DNA from: Cryobacterium sp. SO2
Lineage (GTDB): Bacteria; Actinomycetota; Actinomycetes; Actinomycetales; Microbacteriaceae
Reading direction: 5' to 3'
NCBI RefSeq assembly: GCF_026151165.2
Contig: NZ_CP117849.1
Location: 1,302,001-1,366,000 of the forward strand
Length of the DNA: 64,000 nucleotides
Position numbers and translations under genes: made by a program. Each line of letters opens with the position of its first letter. Within the stretch, counting starts at the first letter, position 1. Below the pieces are notes generated by a model that saw only the letters and a list, made by a program, of their open reading frames with translations, ran no database searches and was not told where the DNA came from. Below are positions 35,274-43,088 of this stretch, in pieces.

Positions 35274-36652
35274 CCATCGTCACCGACGCCCCACGGCAGA
35301 GTCCGAACGACCCCGATCCCATCCCGGCCCCGCTCGGCACGTCCCGGCTCACCCGGGCGGCCGCGCCCGACCTCGGGCATCACCTGGCGGTCTACGGCGC
35401 CCTCCCGGCCGTGACCGGCTCCGCGGAGCTGCTCGAGACCCTTCGCGCCGCCGGGCTCGAGGGTCGCGGCGGCGCCGGGTTCCCGGCCTGGCGCAAGCTC
35501 GCCGCCGTGCCGGCCGCGGCTCGCAGCCGCGCCGTGGTGATCGGCAACGCCGCAGAGGGCGAGCCGCTGAGCATCAAGGACGCCACCCTGCTGCGCACCG
35601 CCCCGCACCTGGTCATCGACGGACTGCTCAGCGTCGCCGCCGCGGTCAACGCCGCGGAGGCCTACCTCTATGCACCGGCCGCGCTGCTGCCGCACCTGGG
35701 CCGAGCCCTGGCCGAACGATCGGATGCCGGGGGCGTGCAGATGCGGGCCGCGGCCGAGAGCTTCGTCTCCGGCGAGGCATCCGCGGTGGTCAACGCCCTC
35801 GCCGGGCGCCCCGCCGTGCCCCGCGACGGGGCGATCCGCCTCACCACCTCCGGGCTGGGCAAGCGGCCCACCCTGCTGCACAACATCGAGACCCTCGCCC
35901 AGATCGCCCTCATCGTGCGGTTCGGGGCCACCTGGTTCCGGTCCCTCGGAACGGCGACAGACCCCGGCACCCGCCTGGTCACCGTGAGTCGGGGCCTGTC
36001 CGCGGCCGGCGTCGCCGCGAGCACAACTGTTCCCCGTGCGGACAATTGCGTCCCGCGCACCGGGCGCACTAGTCCGCTTCGGCAACAGTTGGGCACCGAG
36101 GCGGATGCGCCCGGCCACGCCACCGCGACGGTGCCAACCGCGACGGTGCTCGAGGTCGTCGGCGGCAGCAGCATCGACGAGGTCCTCCGGTTCGCCGGGG
36201 TCGACCCGAGCGCCGTGGCGGCCGTGCTCGTGGGCGGCTATCACGGCGCCTGGCTGCCGGGGGAGGCCCTGCACACGGGCCTGGACCGCGCCAGTCTGGC
36301 TCCGTTCGGCGCGAACCCGGGCGCGGGCATCCTGTTCGCCCTCGAGACGGGCCGGTGCCCGCTCACCCTCGCCGCGGCGATCGCCGACTACCTCGCCGGC
36401 GAAAGCGCCGGCCAGTGCGGACCGTGCGTGAACGGACTGCCGGCCATGGCCGGGGTGCTCGGCCGCCTCGCCGCCGGGGACCGCGACCCGCGCCTGCCCG
36501 GCGAGGTCGCCCGCCTCGCCGCCCTGGTCACCGGGCGCGGCTCCTGCCACCACCCGGACGGCACCGCCCGCTTCGTGCTGAGCACCCTCACGGTGTTCGA
36601 GGCCGATGTCGCCGCGCACCTGCACGGCAGCTGCGCCAAGGCGCACTCATGA
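35270..36652 (+). CDS. NuoF-like FMN/[4Fe-4S] NADH dehydrogenase subunit
   Basis: The 460-residue protein matches the NADH-binding subunit family (NuoF/HoxF): GLEGRGGAGFPAWRKL near 62-77 for FMN/NADH, NAAEGEPLSIKD, the SLBB-like region near 290-330, and ESAGQCGPC with GRGSCHHPDG near 378-430 for the [4Fe-4S] cluster. It should oxidise NAD(P)H or exchange electrons with the ferredoxin encoded next. Between VSRGLSAAGVA and ATVLEVVGG it has about 30 residues that correspond to a palindromic repeat also found between genes elsewhere (36024-36091), apparently an in-frame insertion. It overlaps both adjacent genes by four bases. Confidence 0.85.
   Translation: MTIVTDAPRQSPNDPDPIPAPLGTSRLTRAAAPDLGHHLAVYGALPAVTGSAELLETLRAAGLEGRGGAGFPAWRKLAAVPAAARSRAVVIGNAAEGEPLSIKDATLLRTAPHLVIDGLLSVAAAVNAAEAYLYAPAALLPHLGRALAERSDAGGVQMRAAAESFVSGEASAVVNALAGRPAVPRDGAIRLTTSGLGKRPTLLHNIETLAQIALIVRFGATWFRSLGTATDPGTRLVTVSRGLSAAGVAASTTVPRADNCVPRTGRTSPLRQQLGTEADAPGHATATVPTATVLEVVGGSSIDEVLRFAGVDPSAVAAVLVGGYHGAWLPGEALHTGLDRASLAPFGANPGAGILFALETGRCPLTLAAAIADYLAGESAGQCGPCVNGLPAMAGVLGRLAAGDRDPRLPGEVARLAALVTGRGSCHHPDGTARFVLSTLTVFEADVAAHLHGSCAKAHS
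36024..36091. repeat. palindromic repeat inside the NuoF-like coding sequence
   Basis: This 68-bp stretch runs from CAACTGTTCCCCGTGCGGAC to CGGCAACAGTTG and pairs end to end. It is clearly related to the intergenic palindrome at 40271-40332 (shared CTGTTCCCCG, CGGACAATTGCG and GGCAACAG). The reading frame stays open through it. Confidence 0.85.
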
Positions 36653-36954
36653 GCGCCCGGATGCTCGACTCGACCGGACGCCTCGCGCAGGCCACGGAAC
36701 GGTCTGCCCTCGCGGTGCTGCACATCGACTGGACCGCCTGCGACGGCCGGGGCCTCTGCACCGAGCTGCTGCCCGACCTGCTGCACCGCGATGACTGGGG
36801 CTACCCGCTGGCCCTGGGCTACGGCTCCGACGTGCCGGTGCCCGGCGCGCTCGGGGCCGCCGCCACCGACGCGGTCTCCCTCTGCCCCCGACTGGCCCTC
36901 ACCCTCCGCGACCCCGTGCGCAACCTCTCCCGCGACCCCGCCCGCGAGCCGTGA
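36649..36954 (+). CDS. single-cluster ferredoxin
   Basis: The 101-residue protein has Cys in ACDGRGLC (about 31 and 37) and AVSLCP (about 79), the C-x5-C...C-P spacing of small 3Fe-4S or 4Fe-4S ferredoxins of actinobacteria. It is the last member of the electron-transfer operon and starts inside the NuoF-like stop (ATGA). It probably shuttles electrons between the NuoF-like protein and the membrane heme protein or an outside partner. The Arg/Asp-rich C-terminus (DPVRNLSRDPAREP) is unusual but short. Confidence 0.82.
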   Translation: MSARMLDSTGRLAQATERSALAVLHIDWTACDGRGLCTELLPDLLHRDDWGYPLALGYGSDVPVPGALGAAATDAVSLCPRLALTLRDPVRNLSRDPAREP

Positions 36955-37049
36955 GCAAAGCCCCTTCCGGGCGCCCGGATGCGTGCTCTTCTCACGGCTC
37001 GCGGGCCGGGGACGTAGCGCCGGGAGGCGCATGCGGCAAGAGTGGAGGG

Positions 37050-37886
37050 ATGAACGACTTCGGCGATGCTCTCGACGGCGCTCCACTCGGCGGCGATCCC
37101 CGGGGCTTCGACAAACGCCGACACGGCGCGCCCTCCGGCTTCTTCGAGGCCGAGGCAGCCGGCCTGGTCTGGCTGGCGGTGCCCGGGGGAGTGCGCACGG
37201 CGCAGGTGATCGACCTGGAGCCCGGCCACATCGTGCTCGAGACCATCGACGAGGTGCCGCCCACCGCCGCTGCCGCCCGCGTGTTCGGCGCCGAACTCTC
37301 GGTGACCCACTCGGCGGGAGCGTCGGCGTTCGGAGCCCCGCCCGACAACTGGAGCGGCCCGTTGTTCATCGGCAACCGCAGCCTCCCGACCGCGTTCGAC
37401 CGCACCTGGGGCGCGTTCTACGCGCGTTACCGGGTGCTGCCCTACCTCGACATCGCCCTCGACGTCGGCGGTATCACGGCCCGGCAGTCCGAGGCCGTGC
37501 ACGCGGCCTGTGCGCGGATCGAGGCCGGCGACTTCGACGACGGAGCCCCGCCGGCCCGGCTGCACGGAGACCTGTGGACCGGCAACGTACTCTGGTCGGC
37601 CGACGGTGTCGTGTTGATCGACCCCGCCGCCCACGGCGGCCACCGCGAGACCGACCTGGCGATGCTGGCCCTGTTCGGCTGCCCCTTCCTCGAGGAGATC
37701 ACCGCGGGCTACGAGTCGGCGGCGCCGCTCAAACCGGGGTGGCGGGCGCGTACGCCGCTGCACCAGCTGCATCCGCTGGCCGTGCACGCCGCGGGCCACG
37801 GCGCGGCCTACGGGCGCGCGCTCGAGCAAGCCGCCGAGGCGGTGCTGGAACTGCCGGCGACCGCCCGGCCCGACGACTCCGAGTAG
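37050..37886 (+). CDS. fructosamine kinase family protein
   Basis: The 278-residue protein resembles fructosamine-3-kinase/ketosamine kinases with an aminoglycoside-phosphotransferase fold: FFEAEAAGLVWLAVPGG, LVLETIDEVPPT-like hinge, ELSVTHSAGASAFG, catalytic RLHGDLWTGNVLW near 170 and metal-site LIDPAAHGGHRETDLAM near 190. It phosphorylates sugar-protein adducts and so may help deglycation. ATG 37050 fits the family, but GGAGGG sits directly against it; GTG 36951, overlapping the ferredoxin stop, is an alternative that would add 33 residues. Translational coupling to the electron-transfer operon is therefore possible. Confidence 0.82.
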   Translation: MNDFGDALDGAPLGGDPRGFDKRRHGAPSGFFEAEAAGLVWLAVPGGVRTAQVIDLEPGHIVLETIDEVPPTAAAARVFGAELSVTHSAGASAFGAPPDNWSGPLFIGNRSLPTAFDRTWGAFYARYRVLPYLDIALDVGGITARQSEAVHAACARIEAGDFDDGAPPARLHGDLWTGNVLWSADGVVLIDPAAHGGHRETDLAMLALFGCPFLEEITAGYESAAPLKPGWRARTPLHQLHPLAVHAAGHGAAYGRALEQAAEAVLELPATARPDDSE

Positions 37887-37900
37887 CCGGCCGGCGGCGA

Positions 37901-38455
37901 CTAGGTGGTCTGGCCGGCGTGAGCGCCTTCCCGCACCTCTTCGATCACCTTCGCGTTGAATGCCGGCAGATCGGCGGGGGTGCGGCTGGAAACGAGACCC
38001 TGGTCCACCACGACCTCCTCATCGACCCAGATGGCGCCGGCGTTCTGCAGGTCGGTCTTCAGACTCGGATACGACGTGAGGGTGCGCCCGTCGATCACGC
38101 CGGCCTCGATGAGGATCCAGGCGGCGTGGCAGATGGCCGAGACCGGCTTGTGCGCGCTGAAGAAGTCGCGGGTGAAGGCGATCGCGTCGGTGTCCAGGCG
38201 GAGGTGGTCGGCGTTCACGACGCCGCCGGGTAACACGAGTGCGTCGAAGTCTGCGGCCTTCGCGTCGGTCACCGCCAGGTCGACATACTGCGAGTGACCC
38301 TTCTTGCCTGTGACCGTCTCGGTGGCGGGGGAGACGAGCACGGCGGTGGCGCCGGCATCCGTCACAGCCTGCCAGGGGCTGCTCAGCTCGCTGTCCTCGT
38401 AACCGTCGGTGAGCAGGAATGCGATGCGCTTGCCGGTGAGTTCGGTCGTCGTCAT
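37901..38455 (-). CDS. DJ-1/PfpI family protein (type 1 glutamine amidotransferase-like)
   Basis: The 184-residue protein starts at ATG 38455 behind a strong GAGGAG. It has KRIAFLLTDGYEDSELSSPW, DALVLPGGVVNADHLR and the nucleophile elbow SAICHAAWILIEAG (Cys near 113) followed by TSYPSLKTDLQNAGA, the pattern of PfpI/YhbO stress proteins that act as deglycases or proteases. It faces the fructosamine kinase gene tail to tail; both have been linked to repair of glycated molecules, which may not be chance. A small hairpin CGAAACC/GGTTTCG (38561-38578) lies upstream. Confidence 0.88.
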   Translation of the reverse strand: MTTTELTGKRIAFLLTDGYEDSELSSPWQAVTDAGATAVLVSPATETVTGKKGHSQYVDLAVTDAKAADFDALVLPGGVVNADHLRLDTDAIAFTRDFFSAHKPVSAICHAAWILIEAGVIDGRTLTSYPSLKTDLQNAGAIWVDEEVVVDQGLVSSRTPADLPAFNAKVIEEVREGAHAGQTT

Positions 38456-38731
38456 GGTGTTCTCCTCGTTCTGAGTCTGGGCAGCGGATGATGTCGGGGG
38501 CCGATCGGCCTCCGTCAATTCCACGCTAGCCACGACCGCGCGTCCGGCCGCCGATACTCACGAAACCGTGAGGTTTCGCGTGTCTTGGGGACCGTCGACA
38601 CTGTCGATGACGTTCTCCAGAGGGCCGGAATCCTCTGCGGCACATCACGGCGTTGACCGGTAGGGCCTTTGGGGCTGCCGCCGCCGGACGCGCCGCCCTA
38701 AACTTGTGCTTTACACGGATCGGATACACCC

Positions 38732-40270
38732 ATGAGTCTCTGGCGCACGAAGAGCATCGAATCCTCGATGGCGGATTCCCTGGAAAAGGGGCACAGCCTT
38801 AAACGTACCCTCGGCACCTGGGACCTGATGGTGATGGGAGTGGCGGTCGCCGTGGGCGCCGGAATCTTCTCGGTGGGCGCCAAGGCCGCCGGCAGCTACG
38901 CCGGGCCGTCCGTGACGCTGGCCTTCGTGCTCGCCGCGGTCACCTGCGCCCTGGCGATCATGTGTTACGCCGAGTTCGCCTCCGCGGTGCCCGTCGCCGG
39001 GTCGGCTTACACCTTCACCTACGCCACCCTGGGCGAGCTGCTCGCCTGGATCATCGGCTGGGACCTGATCCTGGAGATGCTCACCGCCGCGGCCGTGATC
39101 GCCAAGTACTGGGGCATCTACCTCAGCAACGTCTTCGCGCTCTGGCACTGGGACATCCCGGCCACCATCAATGTGCTCGGCCTGCAGGTGAGCTGGGGCG
39201 CCTTCGTGATCGTCGCGATCTTCACCGCTTTGCTCGTGATCGGCACCAAGCTCTCGGCCAGGGTCGCGAGCATCTTCACGATCATCAAGGTCGCTATCGT
39301 GCTCTTCGTCATCGTGGTGGGCGCCTTCTACATCAACCCGGCCAACTACACCCCGTTCATCCCCGAGTCCGTGCCCACCACGGATGGCGTCGGCAGCGAC
39401 GTGTGGACCCAGTCGCTGTTCTCCTTCATGAGCGGCGCCGCCCCGGCGCAGTACGGCATCTTCGGCCTGCTCGCCGGCGCCTCGCTGGTGTTCTTCGCGT
39501 TCATCGGCTTCGATGTCGTGGCCACGAGCGCCGAAGAGGTAAAGAACCCGCAGAAGACCCTGCCGCGCGGCATCTTCGCCGGGCTCGCCATCGTCACGGT
39601 GCTCTATGTCGGTGTCAGCCTGGTGCTAACCGGCATGGTGCCGTACACCGTGCTCGCCGACGCCAAGGACGCCTCCCTCGCCACGGCCTTCGTCGCCGTC
39701 GGTGCCGGCTGGGCCGCGCAGGTCATCTCCATCGGCATCCTGGTGGGCCTCACCACCGTGATCATGGTGCTGCTGCTCGGGCTCTCCCGGGTGCTGTTCG
39801 CCATGAGCCGCGACGGCCTGCTGCCGCGCTGGCTCAGCGTCACCTCGGAGAAGCGCGGCACCCCCGCCCGCATCCAGATCATCACCGGCGCCGCGGTCGC
39901 GCTCATCGCCGGGCTCACCGACGTGGGCGTGCTCGAAGAGATGATCAACATCGGCACGCTGTCGGCGTTCGTGCTCGTGAGCATTGCCGTGGTGGTGCTC
40001 CGCCGGAAGCGGCCGGACCTCAAGCGCTCCTTCAAGGTGCCGCTGTCGCCGTACCTGCCGATCCTGTCGGCCGTGCTGTGCTTCTGGCTGATGCTCAACC
40101 TCACCACGCTCACCTGGGTGCGGTTCGCGGTGTGGCTGGTCGTCGGCTTCATCGTGTACTTCAGCTACGGCCGCAAGCACTCCATGGTGGGAATCGAGGC
40201 CAAGCGCATCGTCGACGCCACCCGCCGCGAGGAGATCGAGGCCGAGGAACGGGCCCTCCGCGGCAAGTAA
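38732..40270 (+). CDS. amino acid permease, APC superfamily
   Basis: The 512-residue protein has about 12 membrane spans and fits the cationic amino acid transporter-like APC group: LGTWDLMVMGVAVAVGAGIF near 28-47, AGPSVTLAFVLAAVTCALA, FFAFIGFDVVATSAEEVKNP near 252, and SRDGLLPRWLS. It carries amino acids by proton or exchange coupling. The C-terminal tail is charged (RREEIEAEERALRGK). ATG 38732 is used; the ribosome-binding site is weak. A palindromic repeat begins directly at its stop codon. Confidence 0.88.
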   Translation: MSLWRTKSIESSMADSLEKGHSLKRTLGTWDLMVMGVAVAVGAGIFSVGAKAAGSYAGPSVTLAFVLAAVTCALAIMCYAEFASAVPVAGSAYTFTYATLGELLAWIIGWDLILEMLTAAAVIAKYWGIYLSNVFALWHWDIPATINVLGLQVSWGAFVIVAIFTALLVIGTKLSARVASIFTIIKVAIVLFVIVVGAFYINPANYTPFIPESVPTTDGVGSDVWTQSLFSFMSGAAPAQYGIFGLLAGASLVFFAFIGFDVVATSAEEVKNPQKTLPRGIFAGLAIVTVLYVGVSLVLTGMVPYTVLADAKDASLATAFVAVGAGWAAQVISIGILVGLTTVIMVLLLGLSRVLFAMSRDGLLPRWLSVTSEKRGTPARIQIITGAAVALIAGLTDVGVLEEMINIGTLSAFVLVSIAVVVLRRKRPDLKRSFKVPLSPYLPILSAVLCFWLMLNLTTLTWVRFAVWLVVGFIVYFSYGRKHSMVGIEAKRIVDATRREEIEAEERALRGK

Positions 40271-40332
40271 CTGTTCCCCGATCGGACAATTGCGCCCGGT
40301 GCGCCGGGCGCAATTGTCCGTTGTGGCAACAG
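40271..40332. repeat. near-perfect 62-bp palindrome after the permease
   Basis: Arms CGGACAATTGCGCCCGG (40283-40299) and its exact complement (40304-40320) surround a four-base centre, flanked by CTGTTCCCC and GGCAACAG. It can act as a stem-loop at the 3' end of the permease mRNA, but no T-run follows. A diverged copy is inside the gene at 35270-36652. Confidence 0.9.
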
Positions 40333-40482
40333 AAGTGAGGCGGAGCCGGCGGGTGAGGGCCTCGCGGTGGCCGTGAGGGCGGAGTAGCGTTTTTGGCGGA
40401 TGGCCCGTTCGCAGGGAACGGCCACGAGGGTACCGCGCCCCCGGAGGGAGACCTCATGCGCCGATACTCGGAGTGACCATCG

Positions 40483-42510
40483 GTGACGACGGCGCTTCTG
40501 CTTGCACTCGACCTCGGCGCGGCAATTCTCACCGCCGCCGCCTGGATCGCCGCCGCCGTGCTCGCCGTCGGGCTCCGCACGCGAGGGTCGCCGACGGCCG
40601 CCGCGCCGTCTGCGGATGCCGGGCCGGCCGTACCGACCGTACCGACAGCGCCGGATGCCGCGCCCGCGCTGACGCGCCGCCGCCGCCGGGGCTGGCTCGC
40701 GGTCGCGCTGCTCGGCGTGGGCCTGGCGGGCCTGGTCGCCCAACTGCTCTGCACCGCCCTGCTCGCGGACCACGGCTGGTGGTTCGTGCAGGAGAAGGCG
40801 CTGTTCGCCTTGCCGGTGGCCACCGTCGGAGCGATCGCCGCCGTGCTCCTGGCCGGCCCCGACCTGTGGGCTGTGGCCCACGGCATCCGCCCCGCTCTCG
40901 GTGCGCGCGGCGCGGCGGCCCTCGTCGGCGCGGCGGCTACCGGCGTCGCCGGGGTCGCGGCCCGAGTGGTGATCGGCTACCCGATCGAGCCGGTGCCGGC
41001 GCTGGTGCTCCTGGCACTGATCGGGCTGGTCACGGCCCTCGCCCACGCCGTGTTCGCCGGGCGCCCGAAGCGGGTGGTCACCGGGCTGGCGGCGTTCAGC
41101 GCCCTGGTGCTGGTGGCATCCGTTGGAGTGGTCTGGCTCTCCAGCGCCGCGCTGCCCGGCGCGCTGGCCTCGGCACACGAGCACACCGCCGCGGGCCCGC
41201 CGGCGCCGGGCGACGTCTCGGTGACGGAGCTGCGCACGCCGGCCGGCCAGCCGGGCACCCTGCGCACCTTCGATCTCACGGCGGGGCAGCAGAACGTGAC
41301 GCTGGCCTCGGGGACGAGCGTCGCCGCCTGGACCTACGGGTCGCTGCCCGGCCCCGAACTGCGGGTGGACCAGGGCGACCTCGTGGAAGTGACCCTGCAC
41401 AACACCGACATCGCCGACGGCGTCACCATCCACTGGCATGGCTACGACGTGCCCGCGGGCGAGGACGGGGTGGCCGGCGTCACCCAGAACGCGGTCCTGC
41501 CCGGCGACTCCTTCACCTACAGGTTCCCGGCGACCGACCCGGGCACCTACTGGTACCACACGCACCAGGTCTCCTCCGATGGCGTGCGGCGCGGCCTGTA
41601 CGGCAGCCTCGTGGTGCTGCCGCCCGGCGGGGTGCCGGAGAGCGTCGACCTGACCGTGCCGCTGCACACGCTCGGCGGGTCGGTGATCCTCGGCGAGTCG
41701 GATGCGGCGACGACGCGCGCCGTGCCGGCCGGGCAATCGGTGCGCCTGCGGCTGATCAACACCGACCAGGTGCCGCACCGCTTCCACCTGGACGGCGGCC
41801 CGTTCACCGTCGTCGCCGCGGACGGTCGTGACCTGCTCGGTCCCACCCCGGTCACCGGGAAAGCCCTGCGCATCCCCGCGGGTGGGCGGCTCGACGTGTC
41901 CGTGGAGATTCCGGACTCGGGTCTGCGGCTGACGAGCAACGCCTCGGCGGAGGCCGTGCTGTCGCTGTCGCCGGGCGGGGAGACGGTGCCGGCGCCTGCG
42001 GACCCCGCAGACTCCGGTGATCTCGACCTGCTGCATTACGGCACACCGCAGGCCCAGGCGCTGCCGACCGGGGGCGGGCAGGTCGAGGCCACCATGGTCC
42101 TCGACCGTAATCCCCGGTTCCTCGGCGGCCGGCCCGTCTACGGCTACACCGTCAACGGCGACGTGTTCCCGCACATCCCGAGCATCGAGGTGAGCGAAGG
42201 CAACACCGTGCGGCTCACCGTGGCCAACCGCGGCGCGGAGACGCATCCGATGCACGTGCACGGCCACCACGTGCGGGTCGTCTCGCGAGACGGCATCCGC
42301 TCGACGGGATCACCGCTGTGGCTGGACACCTTCGACGTGCAGCCGGGGGAGGTGTGGGTGGTCGAGTTCGTGGCGGACAACCCGGGCATCTGGCTGGACC
42401 ACTGCCACAATCTCGAGCACGCGGCCGAGGGCATGATGATGGCGCTGGCCTACCGGGGCGTGGCGAGCCCGTTCGAGCAGGGCGGCGAGCACGGCAACAG
42501 GTCCGAGTGA
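40483..42510 (+). CDS. multicopper oxidase with N-terminal membrane domain
   Basis: The 675-residue protein has about 220 N-terminal residues with five or so membrane spans, then a multicopper oxidase domain facing outward. Copper ligands are visible: IHWHG near 316, YWYHTHQ near 358, HPMHVHGHH near 587 and LDHCHNLEHAAEGMMM near 640, so T1 and T2/T3 sites are complete. It would oxidise Cu+ or an organic substrate at the outer face, reducing O2. GTG 40483 starts it; a six-codon frame (MRRYSE) with its own GGAGGGAG ends six bases before and may be a leader or re-initiation site. Confidence 0.85.
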   Translation: MTTALLLALDLGAAILTAAAWIAAAVLAVGLRTRGSPTAAAPSADAGPAVPTVPTAPDAAPALTRRRRRGWLAVALLGVGLAGLVAQLLCTALLADHGWWFVQEKALFALPVATVGAIAAVLLAGPDLWAVAHGIRPALGARGAAALVGAAATGVAGVAARVVIGYPIEPVPALVLLALIGLVTALAHAVFAGRPKRVVTGLAAFSALVLVASVGVVWLSSAALPGALASAHEHTAAGPPAPGDVSVTELRTPAGQPGTLRTFDLTAGQQNVTLASGTSVAAWTYGSLPGPELRVDQGDLVEVTLHNTDIADGVTIHWHGYDVPAGEDGVAGVTQNAVLPGDSFTYRFPATDPGTYWYHTHQVSSDGVRRGLYGSLVVLPPGGVPESVDLTVPLHTLGGSVILGESDAATTRAVPAGQSVRLRLINTDQVPHRFHLDGGPFTVVAADGRDLLGPTPVTGKALRIPAGGRLDVSVEIPDSGLRLTSNASAEAVLSLSPGGETVPAPADPADSGDLDLLHYGTPQAQALPTGGGQVEATMVLDRNPRFLGGRPVYGYTVNGDVFPHIPSIEVSEGNTVRLTVANRGAETHPMHVHGHHVRVVSRDGIRSTGSPLWLDTFDVQPGEVWVVEFVADNPGIWLDHCHNLEHAAEGMMMALAYRGVASPFEQGGEHGNRSE

Positions 42511-42551
42511 CTCGGCCGGGCGGGTAGCCCGGGAATGCGCGACGTGCCCGA

Positions 42552-43004
42552 TCAGACCGAGTCGTCGGCGGCCGTGTTCGCAGCAGAGCTGCGCTCCGCA
42601 ACGGGGGTCTGCGTGCTCGTCGCGCGCACCGAGGCGGCGCCCATCTCGGCGAGCGCGAGGACCACGAAGGCGTTGACGCCGTGCAGCAGCCCGAGGCCGG
42701 GCAGGCCGAACGAGATGTACCCGAGCATCACCTGCACGAGCACGGCGACGAGCAACCAGGCCGCCCATCTGATCCCGATCCGGCCGACCAGAGCGATCAC
42801 AAGCAGGGCGAGGGCAAGAAGAGGGATGACGTACTGCCCGACGATGCTGTGCGTGATGAAGCCGACGATGCCGGCGTCTTCGGAGACTGTGGAACCCTGC
42901 TCGGCGGTCACGATGACGGAGAACGTGGCCCAGGCGATGACGGCTGCCTGGATGACGACACAGGCGGCGATGATGTGGCAGACGATCCGGTACACCCCAC
43001 GCAT
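42552..43004 (-). CDS. four-span membrane protein, DUF6220-like
   Basis: The 150-residue protein has four hydrophobic spans, with VCHIIAACVVIQAAVIAWATF first, then a short outer loop, IPLLALALLVIALVG, AAWLLVAVLVQVMLGY and LLHGVNAFVVLALAEMG. The His in GLLHGVNA and the one in span 1 could bind a metal or heme. The pattern resembles DUF6220 proteins; function unknown. The start ATG 43004 follows AAGGGAG. It converges with the multicopper oxidase gene. Confidence 0.65.
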   Translation of the reverse strand: MRGVYRIVCHIIAACVVIQAAVIAWATFSVIVTAEQGSTVSEDAGIVGFITHSIVGQYVIPLLALALLVIALVGRIGIRWAAWLLVAVLVQVMLGYISFGLPGLGLLHGVNAFVVLALAEMGAASVRATSTQTPVAERSSAANTAADDSV

Positions 43005-43088
43005 GGCGGGTCTCCCTTCTATCCGGTTGCTATCCGGCCGACCCCTGGTCGACGCCGACCCGTTTCAGCGGCCAGCGTACGCCCGCCC

